The position numbers were made by a program, and so were the translations under genes. The notes below the pieces were generated by a model. That model was given only the letters and a program-made list of their open reading frames with translations, had not been told where the DNA came from and ran no database searches. Positions 1-11,000 of a DNA stretch of 64,000 nucleotides are shown piece by piece. The DNA lies in assembly GCA_013399895.1 (NCBI GenBank), contig VXBA01001570.1, positions 507,488 to 571,487 of the forward strand. Direction: 5' to 3'. Every line of letters begins with the position of its first letter. The stretch's first letter is position 1. This stretch comes from Serilophus lunatus (taxonomy: Eukaryota; Chordata; Aves; Passeriformes; Eurylaimidae).

Positions 1-82
1 CCATAGTCATGGCTGAATATCTTTCAGTCCAAGCAACTGGGATGGACAAAGAGTGGGATGGGACAAACATGGGGAGAAGGAA

Positions 83-182
83 TGTGACTTTTCCAAGGTC
101 AACCACCAATCCAGGCAATCTGGGAAGAGCTGGTGCTGTTGGATCAGCAGTTCTGCCACTTGACCATGCGGCGCCTCTGCAC
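83..182 (-). mobile_element. Ancient tRNA-type (MIR/CORE-like) SINE fragment
   Basis: Read on the minus strand, this segment starts with a GCATGGTCAAGTGGCAGA word, which resembles the tRNA-like head of old amniote SINEs. It ends near GTTGACCTTGGAAAAGTCAC, a decayed version of the GTGACCTTGGGCAAGTCAC word near the middle of MIR-like SINEs. The middle is heavily diverged. The assignment comes from recalled family consensus features, not a search, so the exact family is open. Confidence 0.45.
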
Positions 183-202
183 GTCTGTCGATCCTGAAAT
201 AA

Positions 203-306
203 TGAATTTCTTGGAGCAGAGCCAGTACTTTCCTGAGTGCTTGGAAAGTGCCTTGCACAGCCCTAGGTGCAGTCATAAATAATAATTAAAATGATAATAA
301 TAATAC
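203..306 (-). repeat. Fossil amniote interspersed repeat with ATT-rich end
   Basis: On the minus strand an ATTATTATTATC-like start is followed by a CACCTAGGGCTGTGCAAGGC word and then CTGCTCCAAGAAATTCATTA. This order (ATT-rich start, CCTAG word, GCTGT-CAA word, CCCCAAAGAGCTTACAATCT-like word) matches an old repeat common in reptile and bird genomes. It directly abuts the SINE relic at 83-182 in the same orientation. The family name is not claimed. Confidence 0.4.
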
Positions 307-310
307 TGAA

Positions 311-1010
311 GTGGTTGTGTGCCATCAGAGATGGGACACACTCAGCAACAGGGTCCTAAATCTATGCCCCTCCTCTAGTAAAAGGTACAGTTTGCTTCAC
401 AAAGCCTGGGAGACCAGGATTTACTTCCCTGGACTTGATGATCACAGTATTTTGCTCTGCAAAAGACAAACTGACCTGAGCTGAATTAGGTCCAGTATCT
501 ACTCTAACACCTCCTGCCTGTAGCTGGCAGCTCTGGTCAGCTCTGGAAGGCTTTTTGCAGCTCAGGGGGATATCTGGAAAGACTAAATTAACTGTGGTGG
601 TGTGGGGAGCTGTCTGGACTAATGTTTTTTTCAGTGATAGGCTTTGATTGACACTTCAAATCTGCCTGACAATCTTTTATTCTAAGCGCCGTTGCTGCCT
701 TTCTTCAGAGCAGGAAGAGCTGGTTTGGTTGGTGTCTTTCAAATGATGGATCTTATCACATGGGAAAATGAAGGAAAAAAAGGGCAAACTACCTGGAAAA
801 AGCCACAGGACCAGCATAAAAAGAGGTAAAACTAACTGGATATGTTTGAGGCATTTCTATTTTTTTCCCCCTCTATGCCTTAATCCAATGATACCAAAGA
901 ATAGGGGCTGATCTCTAAGGAACAGGAGCTGTTTTCTTTCTTTCTTTGCCTCTTCATTGTGTTGTTTCCTTCAAGAGATCTGTTTAATGCATTGCAAATA
1001 GAACTGTGCA
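311..1010. other. Unique non-coding DNA, nothing recognised
   Basis: Repeat-poor sequence with short T and A runs (for example 626-631 and 772-781). No long open frame with protein-like composition, splice pattern or RNA gene is visible. Confidence 0.6.
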
Positions 1011-1011
1011 A

Positions 1012-1290
1012 TTCTATAATGATGAGAGAAGGGACCCCCGAGGGTCATCAGTCCCACCCCTGGCCCTGCACAGACACCCCAACAATCCCACCCTGTCCCT
1101 CAGAGCCTTGTCCAAACCCTCCTGGAGCTCTGGCAGCCTTGGGGCCGCGACCCAACCTTGAGGAGCCTGTTCAGTGTCCAAGCCCCCTTTGGGGGAAGAA
1201 CCTTTCCCTGAGATCCAACCTAAACTTCCCCTGGCACAGCTTCATGTCATTCCCTGGCATTCCCACTCCCAGGACACAGATTGCAGTGGG
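1012..1290 (-). mobile_element. CR1 LINE fragment, 3' part, 5' truncated
   Basis: The 3' end lies at the low coordinate: a decayed ATTCTATAATGATGAGAGAA end is followed by GGGACCCCCGAGGGTCATCA and CCAACAATCCCACCCTGTCC. These are the reverse complement of the avian CR1 3' region. Similarity continues through CTCTGGCAGCCTTGGGGCC and GGGGGAAGAACCTTTCCCTG and fades after about 1290. It is older than the copies at 6.7 and 20.7 kb, judged by more substitutions and the decayed terminus. Confidence 0.85.
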
Positions 1291-2290
1291 ACAACCTCTT
1301 TTACTCACTTGTTTTACACTGCCTCTTACTCCTCGTTGCAGCTGTCCTTCAAGCTTGCTAAGTGTTGGGATCACACCACTCAGAACAGGTGGCAGCCACT
1401 TTTTACAGCGTCATTTAGACTTTGGGGATTTACCTGAATCTGGTCAAGAAGGTCTGATCATCAAACAGGCAAAGGGATGCTTCAGATTTTCTTCTGGACA
1501 CATCTGGGTGGAAAAATTAGTCTTTTGTTTGAGATTTCCTGTCTAGGTCTCTCAAAACCATCCAGGCTCTTTAGGCTGCAGAGCATAGGGCTGTGGTTGT
1601 GTGTCCCAATACCAGACAAGATGCTGACAGTAAGAACTGCTCTGAAATGGATGTTCCTCTTGTTCTCTGTGAACACAGGTATGGGCAAGACCAAGGATCA
1701 GCACTGGAAGGTGTGCGAGGAGTCTGTGTGACAGCATGAGCTTATTGCAAGACGGAGGAGTTTACAACTTCACAATGCTGCTCCATGGGTGGGATTTCTG
1801 CGTGTCAGGAATGTTTACCTTTGGGATCCTGCTCTTGGTGGGACATCTCATACAGGATTACCCAAAGCTCTGCTGTTTGCTGCTGTTCATCTCCACCTTG
1901 GAGCTGCAGCCAGGCCTTCCCAGCCAGCTCCTCCTGAGCTTTATGAGCAGAAGACAAGTCCAGGCAGGACACCTCCAGCAGCTGCTGTGCTCCAGCGAGG
2001 CAGCTCAGGCTGAGGCTTGTTTCAGTGCCTCTTCTGTGCTTCTCCTGTACCTGAGACATGGATGTACCAAATGTTTGAGTTTACAGGGCCATCAGCCTGG
2101 CAGTTTTCCTCAGCACTAAATTCACTTTATAAAGTTACATCAGTGTTGTACCCAGAGGGAATGGAGGAACAGATGCAGCCTGTGAAGCCTGGCTTTAATT
2201 CACCTGCCTCATTTAATTTCCTGCCCTGCCTTCTAATCAATGAATCTGCATTAGCAGCCCTGGGAATACCGAGGTTTTTCCATATCCAGG
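1291..2290. other. Unique non-coding DNA
   Basis: Mixed composition with several short open frames on both strands, none with a recognisable domain, transmembrane pattern or codon bias. No repeat family is recognised. An exon of a lineage-specific transcript cannot be excluded from sequence alone. Confidence 0.5.
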
Positions 2291-2990
2291 AGAATTCCAC
2301 CCAGTAGCTGTGTCAAATCTCCTTTGAGGCATCTTCCTTATGGATTTCCCTTCCCCAGAAGCACTTGCCCACACTCTGTCCAGCCCATGGCAGCTGCACC
2401 ACATTTCCTTGCAGGACCCATTGGCACAGGGGCAGCTGTGCCACATTACCCTCTCTTAGCCAGGCTGGCTGTGTGGCATTCCCTCCTGGAAAGGCTGTCC
2501 TTCCAGGTTTTCAGCCACTTGGCTTGTTTTTCAGGGCCACACACTGCTTTCTGGGGCTCTGTGCCCGTGGCAGCTCTGCTGTGCTACCTCAGACACTGCT
2601 GAGTCCATTTGGACTTCAGCACCTCCCAGGGGCTGCTGGCACATCCCAGGATCAGAGGTGCCTTCCAGGGGCTCCTTTGCCCCTCACAGGACCCCCAGGC
2701 CAGGCCATTGTTCTGTGCTGGCCCCAAGTGTGTCCCTTCCCTGGGGACAGTGGCACCATCTCAGTGCTGCTGTCAGGACTTCACTGCCTCAGACACTCAG
2801 GGCTGTCAGGAGGTCCCATCAAAGGGTTTCCTGCACTTTTGCTTTGGTTGAGCCGACTCCCACTGTCCTGCTTTTTTTCTGGGCTCATGTTAATTCCAGA
2901 CAGAGCTGCCCTGTTGCTCACTCAGTTGGTGACAATGCCCTGGGAGACAGGAGCCTTTGCCTGGTAGCACCTATTTTGTGACACTCTTCC
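2291..2990. other. GC-rich block with weak internal repetition
   Basis: Cytosine-rich DNA with recurring words: GGCAGCTGCACCACATTTCC (2389-2408) resembles GGCAGCTGTGCCACATTACC (2431-2450), and CCTCAGACACT occurs twice (about 2588 and 2787). The longest open frame (2365-2967, +) is proline, leucine and cysteine rich and has no recognisable domain. It could be a worn LTR or another unrecognised repeat, or just low-complexity GC-rich DNA. Confidence 0.35.
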
Positions 2991-4480
2991 TCAGGTTTTA
3001 CAATCTGTATCAGATTTCTCTTTGCCAGCTAAAATGGACAACTAGGATCCAGTTGTAATGCAAATTGCAGGGTGGAATAAAACCTGTGGAGAACAAAATC
3101 CCAAATAAGTGGTTCTGTCAGCCTTTGTTGTGATGGGTCCTGCTCAGCTCTTGCTCTCTGTGAAGGATCAAGCAGAGGAGAACCTGGTGTGCCTTTGAGT
3201 TTCAGAGGCAGGAGCTGGATGTAAGGCTGCCTTTAGGCACTGACAGCCCTGATAATGTGTGTGTACTCAAACCTAACAGACAGATTCCACCTACACTGGA
3301 AATTTGATGATTGCCTTGGTTTTTCAAGGCTCTGTTTTATACACTGCAGGCCAAACCCATGGGGTAATTGCTGGTCTCTCTGCACAGGGCTGAGAGAGAT
3401 GCTGAAGTTTCAATCTGCCACATAATCCTGATGGCCTTGTACGTGTGGTGCTGTCATTGGTGTTGTCGTGATTGTTCTTGTCATTGTTGTTTTCCCATGT
3501 TTGGTGCTAAACCTTGTAAATGAAGAGAAATATTTAAATTTGTAAAGGAATCTAAAGTTACCGTGGAATTAAATGCACAGGAGCCCTGAAAAGTCAGATG
3601 AAAGAGGTATGTCTTCATTTTAAATGGCAATATAAAGTGATACTTTGTTGATATAGCTGCTTTTACTGCAGATCAGCTTTGCATTTCCCCAGGCCTTGGG
3701 TAACATGTTTTCCCAGCAAAGCTCATCTTTGAGAACTGAGGTGGAATATCTGTGCCCATAAAGTGCTGTAACTGGCAGTAGGAGGCCAGTGTTGAGCTGA
3801 GCTTGTACAGTACCTGTAAGACCCAGAGGGAGAGCAGTGCCTGCCCATATCCCATGGAAATGGTGGCTTCCAAGGACAGCCAGGAGCAGGAGTGAGAGGT
3901 GGTGACACCAGATGGATGAGCTGAGTTCAGAGTCCTCCTAGAAGCTATGGCAACATAGCTTGTATATCTACTCAGAAAAGCCTTTGCAAGTACCATAAAT
4001 GACTCTAAATGGCCTTATTTTCCTGCTAGCAGTGAAATGAGCAGCTTCAAATGGGGAGGAGTAAATCCACTTGATTGCTCATGTTGCCTGGAATAACCCT
4101 CTTATTGGTTATTACTAATAACCCAATCTATTGCTGGCAGCCTTATCTGCCAGGGAATCACTATATTGCTCCTAAATTTCCAGTTACAGCAGAACAAGGG
4201 GAGTCAGAAGGGCCTCAAGGGAGGAAATTTCTGTAGGAAGCAGAAGGCAACACAGAGCACTTGGAGTTCTAAACAATGTGTGTGACAAATGAAATCTATC
4301 AGGGTCAATCTATATTTTGATGAAGATTTCTGCCAGGCAAGGCTGAACTTTTCCTGTCCTGATCTTTCCTAAGCCCATCCACGGTGTTTGTGTGTCACGT
4401 CATGAAGTGATGGAGGTATTGGTTTGTTGGCTCATCTTCTGAAGGAAAGGGGCTTGTAGACCCTAGGTGTGCAAAGCTCA
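2991..4480. other. Unique non-coding DNA with an AT-rich palindrome
   Basis: No gene or known repeat is seen. At 4104-4125 there is a near-perfect inverted repeat, with GGTTATTA and TAATAACC arms around a single C. A TTG-rich patch lies at about 3450-3490. Confidence 0.5.
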
Positions 4481-4489
4481 GGGCTCCAG

Positions 4490-4545
4490 TCCAGGATTTA
4501 GATGAAAATTCTCCATTGAAATCAATGGCAAAACACCTGATCCCC
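4490..4545. repeat. Fossil palindromic repeat, central word
   Basis: CCATTGA (4513-4519) and TCAATGG (4522-4528) form perfect 7 bp arms with an AA spacer. This CATTGA-TCAATGG word is typical of the centre of old hairpin-type amniote repeats. It is followed by AAAACACCTGATCC. The copy is short and diverged. Confidence 0.3.
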
Positions 4546-4598
4546 ACAGCAGGAGTGTTCTCACACGGCAACGCCCTGGGAAATTCTCTCTTGGAATA

Positions 4599-4705
4599 GA
4601 GCAGATTCTGCTCTCATTTGTGTAATTATCAATCCAGTGTAGCTCCATTTGAAACAACTGTTTTCATCCAATGCAAATAAGATCAAGATCTGGCCCAGGC
4701 TGTTT
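4599..4705. repeat. Fossil hairpin-type repeat copy
   Basis: AGCAGATTCTGCTCTCATTTG begins the copy, then a GTGTAATTATCAATCCAGTG word and TAGCTCCATTTGAA. It ends near AGATCTGGCCC. The order of words (AGATTCTG, GTGTAAATCC, AGTAACTCCATTGAA, ATCTGGCCC) agrees with the other hairpin-type copies in this window (24.5, 33.6, 59.9 and 60.6 kb). Confidence 0.4.
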
Positions 4706-5910
4706 TTTGTACACAGTGGAAACTCAGTGAATTATGGAAAAGAGGAAACAAATCGAATGTAAATCTGAATGGAAATATCATGCTCTCTGTTACATCAGAA
4801 TAAATTGGAAGCAAAGCTGTTGATTCTAATGGAATTCATCTGGATCTACACCAGACTGTGGCTCAGTGTTTGTCAGTTGGCTGCACACCGACATCAAAAC
4901 TCAAACCAAGCCACCTCATCTGAATAGCTTTGAACAATTTCTCCCTTTTCCTTTACATTTGAGCAGTTGCCTCTGCATCCCAATGGCTGATTAGCCTTTT
5001 CAAACAAATAAACTCCTGCATCAACAGAGGAGCCCTGCTCTCACTGGCTTTTGCAGACTCTAAATGATGAATTTGAACAACTGAGCTTGGTTTGGAGTTA
5101 CTTAAACTTGCTCCTGCTCCTGTGTGTGCACATTGGCAGCAGGATTGAGCTCATGGGAGGGCAGGCCTTGACAGCAACCGTTCTGATTTCCTGAAAGGGA
5201 GGTCCCAAAGGTGAATTCATTGCCTTCCCACCAGGGGTGGGCAGGATCAGCTGTTTCCTGGGATGCACAGAAGACCTTTCAGTAGATCAGTAAAATATTG
5301 TCATACTTCCACCCTTGCTGTCTTTGGTCAGATGGCCAGAACAGAGCCCCAAACCTCTGTCATGAATCTAATAGGGAATGGTGTCATCCTCTCTTTCCAC
5401 AGGCAAGTTGTTGTGGAGGGAAACATGGAAAACATGGGAAAGTGAGGGGGTAATTAATGCCTGAGCAACAAATTTGACTCCCTGGGTGAAAGTCACTGGA
5501 AAAACACAATATCTCATCAAGAGCACAAGCCATGGCAGCCCTTCCCTTGATTCTCATACACCCCAGCTTCTTACTTAATTCACTTTTTAATCTGTTCTCA
5601 TGTTTCTCTTCAGATAATTAGTAAAATGTATCAAAATTAAAACAAGAGGAGGAGGACAAGACACGCAAACAAGCCCTAAGTCAATGGGATTCAGGGAGGG
5701 GCAAAGCTATTATTCAAATACAAATCTTGAGGCAAACATGGTAATAACAGTTGTGGAAAGTGTTTCAAAGGCAGAGAGTTTTCTGGGAGCTGGATAACTG
5801 TTTGCCTATAGAGCCTTCTGAAAGAAGGGACTGACTAGAGCCCGAGTCTGACTTGAAACTGGTCTCTTGGAGAGAAGAGCTGGAGGAGCTCCTTGGTTAT
5901 CAACCCTTGT
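4706..5910. other. Unique non-coding DNA with one weak repeat scrap
   Basis: At 4825-4872 the words GGAATTCATCTGGATCTACACCAG and GGCTCAG resemble one arm of the hairpin-type repeat. The rest shows no gene or repeat I recognise. A purine-rich AAAACAAGAGGAGGAGGACA patch lies at about 5640-5660. Confidence 0.4.
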
Positions 5911-5911
5911 T

Positions 5912-6202
5912 TTTCTACTTCTCTGTCACTGATTTTCTCTGGGATCCTCAGGAAATTAACTGGGCCAGATTTTCACAAGTGGCCCCTGTCTGTGGTTGCT
6001 TTCCTGTGTAGATATTGAACCTGGGACATGCCCAATCACCCTTTGGTGCATTGTTAGCAACAGAGCACATGTGTATCTTGAACAGGATCTGACTGTGCCT
6101 CTCGTAGTCCTTATGTTCCCATCTGCAAATTGATATAATAAATACTTCCCTGATTTTATAAAGCCATTAAAGGCTCTCTGATCAAACAGAAGCTTTGAAA
6201 GA
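5912..6202 (+). mobile_element. Ancient MIR/CORE-like SINE, split by an insertion
   Basis: The left part (about 5912-5958) reads TTTCTACTTCTCTGTCACTG then TCTCTGGGATCCTCAGGAAA, a decayed form of the middle of a tRNA-type SINE. The right part (about 6092-6202) continues with TGTGCCTCTCGTAGTCCTTA, CCCATCTGCAAATTGATATA and a tail TTTTATAAAGCCATTAAAGGC that matches the TTTGTAAAGCGCTTTGAGA-like tail of these SINEs. The halves are in order and on the same strand, separated by about 130 bp that the SINE does not explain. Confidence 0.5.
5961..6091. repeat. Probable fossil element inserted in the SINE
   Basis: The segment begins GGGCCAGATTTTCACAAGTGG, the start word of another old palindromic repeat type, also seen at 7997. 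It ends near AACAGGATCTGAC, which could be the worn complementary end. It interrupts the SINE relic at 5912-6202. Its family is uncertain. Confidence 0.35.
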
Positions 6203-6242
6203 CCTATAACAATTATGGATTACTTTTGCTTAGGCTTATTCC

Positions 6243-6377
6243 TAAGCCTGTGTTCCAGGCCAGTTTGGATGAGGCCCTGAGAAACCTGATCATCTCTGCC
6301 CATGGCAGGGGGTTGGAACTGGGTTATCTTCAAGGTCCCTGCCAACCCAAGCCATTTAGTGATTCTGTGATTCCTGC
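6243..6377 (+). mobile_element. CR1 LINE 3' end fragment
   Basis: The segment reads GTGTTCCAGGCCAGTTTGGA, CTCTGCCCATGGCAGGGGGT, TTGGAACTGGGTTATCTTCAA and ends GTGATTCTGTGATTCC. This is the 3' untranslated end of the avian CR1 type whose terminus is an ATTCTATGATTCTA-like octamer repeat. It is severely 5' truncated, as usual for CR1. Confidence 0.85.
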
Positions 6378-6691
6378 AGGTCAGCTGTGCCTAATTTGTG
6401 TGAGGTTTCTTGTAGAACAAAGTCTTGTTTCTGTTCTTTACAGCCTCACCTGGAATAAATGCCTGGAGCCAGGATGCACCTGCCAGTGGTGGTGTTGATC
6501 CACAAACTAAAGCTCCAGTTTACTCATTCTCATAATCTCTAGGTCTCTTTGCCGTGTATCACAGGCTTATTCCATCCATGCAGCTGGAGTTGGAATGTGT
6601 GAACTTGGAACCAAAGAGAAAGCAGGAATGAGAAGGAGCTGAGTCTCAGCCCAATCCCAGCTCTCTGCAAGACTACACCATATGCAGCCAT
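6378..6691. other. Unique spacer between two CR1 copies
   Basis: About 310 bp without recognisable features separate a plus-strand CR1 end from the minus-strand CR1 that follows, so the two copies are tail to tail. Confidence 0.5.
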
Positions 6692-7075
6692 AGGATCAAG
6701 GAATCCTGGAATATCCTGAGTTGAAAGAGACCCCCAAAGATCATCAGTCCCACCCCTGGCCCTGCACAGACACCCCAACAATCCCACCCTGTCCCTCAGA
6801 GCGTTGTCCAAACCCTCCTGGAGCTCTGGCAGCCTTGGGGCCATGACCAAACCCTGGGGAGCCTGGGCAGTGCCCAACCCCCCTCTGGGGGAAGAACCTT
6901 GCCCTGAGATCCATCCCAAGCCCTGACACAGCTCCAGCCCTTCCCTGGGCTCCTGTCCCTGGTGCCAGAGCAGAGCTCAGCCCCTGCCCCTCCGCCTCCC
7001 CTCGGGAGGAGCTGCAGACCCCGAGGAGTCTCCCCTCAGGCTCCTCTGCTCCACAAACTGAACTGCGAAGTCCCA
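6692..7075 (-). mobile_element. CR1 LINE 3' fragment, young-looking subfamily
   Basis: The 3' end is at 6692 (GGAATCCTGGAATATCCTGAG, slightly decayed). The copy runs through CCAACAATCCCACCCTGTCC, the GGGGGAAGAACCTTGCCCTG block and CTCGGGAGGAGCTGCAGACC, and breaks off near 7075. Between about 6855 and 7035 it is nearly identical to the copy at 20681-21322. Open frames on the minus strand here (for example 6539-6919 and 6744-7076) are CR1 sense-strand readings of the former ORF2 end and 3' region, not host genes. Confidence 0.9.
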
Positions 7076-7996
7076 TAATCCTGGGGAACCAGCTAAAGTC
7101 AATTTTCCAAGCTCCTTGGAGAGTCTCAGCATTGTCACTGCTCTTTACTCACTGCCTGTAAATGATCTGAGTGCATATGAGAATAAAGCTGATATTGAGG
7201 GAGGTGTAATGGGGCCACCAAACAGAGTCAGGAGAGAATCACAATTGCAGAGACATTTTCTGCTCCAGCAATACAAGAAGATGGGGGGCAGTTATTTGCT
7301 TTCATAGGAATAAAACTCTTTAGGCAAGGACCTTAAAAGTGGAAATAATCATAATTTACGCTTCACACTGTGCAGTGGGGAATCAGGCCCAAGCTTGTAG
7401 CTGCAAGCTTTAGCTTTAAATGCTGTGGACTGACTGTGCTGTGCAGAGCTTTACTGAGTGACATTGATTCCAGAACAGCTTTCCCCAGGGAATGGCATTG
7501 CTTTATTCCAGTGTAGATGTAAGACCCTGTGTTTGATTCTGATCTTATATTCTGAAAAATTCTGATTTTTGTTGGGTGTCTGCCTGACTGTCTTACATAT
7601 GCATGGAACGTGCCTTCAAGAGCTGATTCAACTTTGATAACAACTTTGATTTCAGTTATTCTTCTAATTAAACCCCATTATGTTGGGCAGAGTCTTATCC
7701 ATTTCCTCTCAGAGATTGTGAATACAGAGCTGGGCCTTATGGCAGGAATCAGATTTGCCCATGATGCCAATAGAACAGGTTATCCTGTAAACCCAGAGTA
7801 AATTTGCAAACTCCATCTGTTAAAAAGAAATGCATTAATGGATTCTGTGACTGATCTCCTGAAATGTCATTTGAATAGTTTTGACTGTGCATTTGTTTTA
7901 TTCCTGGGAAATTTCACAGTACAAAAAGGTTTTTATTTCCCTTCTTCATTTGCCAGGAATCTCTTTGAAACTTGTTTGTAATATAGACTGAGGCTT
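7076..7996. other. Unique non-coding DNA
   Basis: No gene, RNA gene or known repeat is recognised. The stretch is moderately AT-rich. Confidence 0.5.
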
Positions 7997-8082
7997 GGGC
8001 CAGATTTTAAGCTCACATAAGCAGACCTATTTCTTTTGACTTCTGTAAAGAGATGCTGGTACACCTGAGCTGGGGATCAAGG
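7997..8082. repeat. Fossil hairpin-type repeat copy
   Basis: GGGCCAGATTTTAAGCTCAC begins the copy. TTCTTTTGACTTCTGTAAAG sits in the middle where other copies carry a CATTGACTTCAATGG-like centre. GCTGGTACACCTGAGCTGGG ends it, resembling the GATTTACACCAGCTGAGGATC arm. The two arms are only partly complementary now. Confidence 0.4.
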
Positions 8083-11000
8083 ACAGGAAAATGAAAGCAA
8101 GAAACTGGTAGGAATGAAACTTTTTGACGAGGGAAGAAGTTACTCCAGGAAACCTGTTATTTCCTAAAACAAATTAAAAAAATAAAAATTGATTCTTCTA
8201 AATTTACAATCTTTTATTTGGGGTATGAATGTCTAAACCAAGTCTTACTGTCCTAGTGCTGTCCTTCTATCAATTCATCATTTGAGGTCTTTCCCAGTGC
8301 CTGCTCTGCCTCCCAGGGCAGGTGCAGGTGGTTTGAATGAAAATATTCCACTGTGAAAATGTCACAATAGGTTTTTAAAATGTAAAGTCTTTGCTGAGAG
8401 TGAATTGGAGAATGTGGTGCTATAGGAGAGAATCTGATTGTAGATGATTTTAGTGCTTCTAGAAGCAAATGCTTGAAAACCAAGTACTGAGACTGCAACA
8501 GAAAACAGACATGGATTGATGTTACAGACACACTTGGGTGGAGGAGAGAAGGACAAACATTGGGACTAAAAGGAGAAAAAAAGGAAGAATGAGTAACTGG
8601 AGCCTTGGTTTAGCCCTGAACCCTGACCCTTCCAGGTCCTGCAGTGTGGAAGAGAGGCCTGGATGCAGAGATGTGTTCAGAAGGGAGCCTGGACACAACG
8701 TCACAAGGCAAGGCTGTAAGACAATAAAGATGATAAAAAAAGCACAATTCAGAGCTTAAGCCAGAGTTAGCTTAAGCTCTGGATACATTAGGCTAGACCT
8801 GCCCAGTTCTGGCTTCTTACAACTTCCTCTGAAGCTTTTAGTGCAGCAAAAGGATGCTGGAAGAGAGGAATCTCCTGCTGCCAAGGCTCCTCCATCAGTG
8901 AGGAGGTGCCTTTTCTGTAGTTTAATAGTGGGTTGTCAGTTTTCAGGCCTGTCAGTGCTGTGCCTTTCTCCCACAGCCTGGAGCTCATTTTAGCCTGGAG
9001 TTATTCCTGGTGTCTATGAAAGAGAACAGAGTTGCTTTTTTTCTTTAAAGCAAGGAAGAAATATTCTCCCTGACAGAATCCCAGTGAAGGCACTGGGCTA
9101 TCAAATGCTGGGAGAACTCCCTAAAATCGTTAGTTGGGATAATGCCAAAAGCAGTAAAAGCTACACAAAATGACACAGGGAGGGTGCTCTTGGCCAGATG
9201 TAGGGCCAGGCCATCAAACAGCTGCAGGTGCTTGAGGAAGGAACACAAAACCTTGGGAGTGGCCTCTCCTATTCCAGCTTCTGGAGGCTCATGCTCTGCC
9301 CAGCACCTCTTCTCCTTCCTGTTGCTGTTGGCTGAGTTTTGTTTCTATTTTCTGCCACTTTGAACATGAGGAAAGGAGAAGAAGCAAGTCCACAAAGCAA
9401 TTTCCAATGTGCTTCCATATCTGTCTGTGTGCTCCCCACAAATAGTTGTTTTTCTTAGGTATAAAGGCAGAAGATAATTCCTTTAAGTGGCAATTAAACT
9501 CCAGGTGGCTGCAGAAAGCAGCAGCTTACTCCAGCTCCTGCAGAGACACAGTTTGAGCCCCAGGTTTCCCTACTTCCCTAAACCGGGACATTTTTTTCCT
9601 GTTTTTGTTTTGTGTCTGGTGGTGGCAACAGCCCCACTTCTCCAGGGTAACCTGAAGTGATTGGAGCAGCAGAGAAAATGGCAAACTGAGGATGCTCCAC
9701 AGACTGTGCCCCTCTTTCCAAAACACACTGATTTCACGGAGTAGGGAATAGATTCCTCTCCATCCTGATTTGAACTCCTCGTGTTTCACCTGCAGCACCT
9801 CTATTTTCCCAGCAGTGAGCCCTGTTCAATCTCCTTTTATCCCTTCTGTGCTGGCAAGTGTTGGATGGAATAGTGAGGGCTGGTGGAACAATGCTGGTGC
9901 TCCAAGATTCCAACTCATCAGCAGACATGTGTGATGGCTTTGGCTCGTTAGTTAATGAGGTTAATGAGGGCACGTGTAAGAGCCATCTGATAGGAAGGGG
10001 GCTGTGTCTAGCCATGGTGATTGCTCAAGATGACACAACAAAGCCCTGGCAGAGCTGGGTGCCAGCAGAGCACAGCAGGGCAGGGCTCCATCTCCAGGTC
10101 TGGAGTCATCCCATCACCCCTTGGTGGATGGATGTGGCCATGAGCTTGAGGAGCTCAAATCCAGCATGGTGCTGGGCTTGTACAGTGGATTGGAAATGTT
10201 TTCCACTATCAGTGAGGCTTGTGAACCTTGAGCCTCCCCACATCTCTACCCACAAAGAAATGTGAGGCACTGACTCCGAGGATCTCCCTTTCCCAGACAG
10301 GCTTATTATCAATGGAATCAAATAGAGGAATGTTACCATTTCTGCCTGGTTTTAATGATTTATCACCCTTGAATTATGCACAGTTGGTGACAGTAATGTT
10401 CTCTGATGTGGACGGGTGGCTGGAATTACGTCTCTCTCTGTTTGGTGTGCTAACAGAATCAGAATTAATATTTTGTCTTGCCTGGCTTATCTTACCTAGA
10501 CAGTAGCTATTATTTCACCTACTCTGTTTCTCTTCCCCCTCTCTGCCACAACTGAAATAATTTGATTTTGAGCTATACTTGAAGCAGGACTCACTTCAAA
10601 TCAGATTTCAAATTCCTTGACCGGAGTCCGATCCCGACTCTATCAATCTCCACCACGTCTGAGCACAGTCAGTCATGTAATAGGATGGATCAGGCAGGGA
10701 GAACACATTTTGTGGGTGACTGCAGACACCTGCATGCAAACACACCTGACTTTGACAGCAGAGTCAGCACAGGGCACAGTAAGTGAGGACCTGCCTCCCA
10801 TCAGCCAGCACAGCACATGGTCCTGAGCCCCACGGCCCTGGGGACATCAATCCCTCATGGAGATCATGGTGACACCCCTGGAAATGTGTGTTCACTCCTG
10901 TTGAAATACTCTGAGTGTGTCTGTGCACACCTTTGTGGATGCAGGGAGGCAGGTGGGTGAAAACAAGGAGGATTTGATTACTCACAATGTGTTTTTCCTC

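Noticed and set aside
2365..2967. 200-codon plus-strand open frame
   Set aside because: Low-complexity Pro/Leu/Cys/Gly composition in a GC-rich block with other open frames overlapping it. No domain seen.
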